A program made the translations under genes and the position numbers. From the NCBI GenBank assembly GCA_037074705.1, contig CM073595.1, positions 68,124,139-68,188,138 of the forward strand: DNA of 64,000 nt. Direction: 5' to 3'. Of the stretch, positions 62,701 through 64,000 are shown one piece after another (position 1 is the first letter of the stretch; each line of letters opens with the position of its first letter). The DNA comes from Zhengitettix transpicula. Taxonomy: Eukaryota > Arthropoda > Insecta > Orthoptera > Tetrigidae. The notes under the pieces are model-generated. The model did not search any database. It worked only from the letters and a program-made list of their open reading frames with translations, and had not been told where the DNA came from.

Positions 62701-64000
62701 AGCAGAGAGGGTTTTGAAAATCCAATAGGGTGGGCTTTATTTTGCTCGTTATTTTATTTAAATTATATACAGACGGTTGACAACTATATATAAAAACACA
62801 CAGTCCAGGAATATTTATATATAAAGTCATTGAATATTTTGGTAGGCCATTGAATGCATCCTGGCTGACTCCGTCCTTCTAGAAGACTCTCGTCGAAGTT
62901 TTACGTATTTCTTATTGTTGATGCCTCCGTTTTGACTCATCAGCAAAGGGAGCGATTATCTCGATCGCTGTAATATAATATTTATGGAATGAATTGAAAG
63001 TACATGGAAACAGTTATTAGACACGATTTTGCTTTAAAAATATAGATAATAATATTATCTGTTTTCAATGGTTTTAATTCAATGAAGATTTAATGAGACA
63101 AATAATATTTTATCCATTGTCATAAATATGAAATATAATATTATAGAAAGGAGGAATAAGTTGAAAAATGATGTTGGAAAAGTATTACGTATGTATTGAA
63201 AACCTCCCTTGCAACTGATATTGCAAAACGTACTCACCGTATTGAATTCACTCTTACAATATATATCTTAGGCGCGACGCGAATAAAACTGAATTTTCAT
63301 CATGTGCAACAAGATTTTTTTATTTTCTTCTTGATGGGCTTTGCAAGACTTTGTAGTGTTAAAAAAAATACGACGAATTTAATTTGAAACATGATTTTGT
63401 GTTTTTATTACTGGCAGCAAAAACCTGTTGCTGCGGCAATTGCAGTCTGAAATTCGTGCTGACAGAGATTAATAGCATCTACATCACATACTATTCACGT
63501 TTGAAAACCATAGGTCGTAACAGTATTGTCCATTAATAATAAAAACGCTTGCATTTAAAATCAAGTGAATCTATTCAAGGTAAAAGGTCAGAAGAATAAA
63601 TAATCCAGACAATATCCGCTACTTTGAATATTACATAGTTTGAATACCTGTTTTAGTTCATCTGCCACTAACAAAGTATTAATCATCGTCTTGGTGGTTA
63701 AATTAAATATAAACATAACAATTAATTTAAAATTAGACAAGTTATATTCAGAATGAAATGTTTAAAATTATGGTTTTTCTCTAGATTACGATTTCACACT
63801 CATATAAACATATGACTGAAGGAAAATCATATCATATTTCTCAACCAATTTATTGTCATTGTTATTTACATCCACGTAAAGAATTTTTTAATTTTATAAT
63901 TTATTGTATAGATATTATTTGAAGGATTTTAGAATTTCGCTTATTATACTTGTTATAAAGAATTAATTATTGAGGGAAAAATCATGTAATATTACTTGAA
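59731..64000. other. Gene-poor block at the window end
   Basis: No supported gene. A possible orphan exon lies at 61558-61724 (see findings). A 16-bp tandem repeat lies at 61218-61265. A GC-richer patch at 60290-60480 is open on both strands but unrecognised. Confidence 0.4.
61218..61265 (+). repeat. 16-bp minisatellite, three copies
   Basis: cctattatatcaatag repeated three times without a mismatch. Confidence 0.95.

Noticed and set aside
1..64000. CRISPR arrays, rRNA genes, bacterial operons
   Set aside because: No spaced direct-repeat array, no rRNA-like blocks and no ribosome-binding-site operon structure are seen. Intron phases show a eukaryotic genome.

Overview
The window is eukaryotic nuclear DNA from an animal, most likely a hemimetabolous insect with a large, AT-rich, transposon-filled genome (the cockroach, termite or stick-insect type). 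The evidence is the very low gene density, introns of several kilobases, GT/GC-AG splice sites with matching phases, insect-like proteins, and decayed LINE, Helitron, foldback and tRNA-derived repeats. The species cannot be named from the sequence alone. Most short open frames here are chance.

Three protein genes can be supported, all on the + strand. (1) Positions 2-634 are the C-terminal coding end of a Ser/Arg-rich, probably nuclear protein. It may be a BRWD3/PHIP-type bromodomain-WD protein. A short 3'UTR with a poly(A) signal follows. (2) Positions 3418-20380 hold a complete four-exon taperin/phostensin-family gene, assembled here from splice phases. Its coding exons are 3418-5598, 13223-13390, 18726-18831 and 20172-20380, giving 887 residues. 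It should encode an actin-associated adaptor that binds protein phosphatase 1. Its second intron uses a GC-AG donor, and a further intron probably lies in the 3'UTR just after the stop codon. (3) Positions 30791-33501 hold a four-exon SLC31/CTR copper transporter of about 190 residues, with the MxxxM and GxxxG motifs of the family.

Mobile DNA fills the rest. Intron 1 of the taperin gene holds a 5'-truncated jockey-type LINE fragment. Intron 2 holds a non-autonomous Helitron and a near-perfect palindromic hairpin. Between the taperin and copper-transporter genes lies a foldback element of about 2.8 kb. Its arms are about 1 kb, its left arm is split by a nested 0.6 kb element with its own terminal inverted repeats, and the arms contain smaller hairpins and direct repeats. 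Half-copies of the same family lie at 44.5 kb and 59.4 kb. A second Helitron copy lies inverted at 47.4-48.1 kb.

From about 34.2 kb to the end (30 kb) no gene could be supported. The most unusual structure is at 57.9-59.4 kb. It is a tandem array of units of about 167 bp carrying pol III A/B-box-like sequences. Every unit also carries a strong splice donor, a TRCTAAC branch-point-like motif and a pyrimidine-tract acceptor. The last four units alternate as A-B-A-B.

CpG content is strikingly patchy. It is very low around the gene ends (about 5.6-6.9, 20.4-25 and 28.4-34.8 kb) and much higher elsewhere, with fairly sharp borders. This is the pattern expected if parts of the locus are methylated in the germline.
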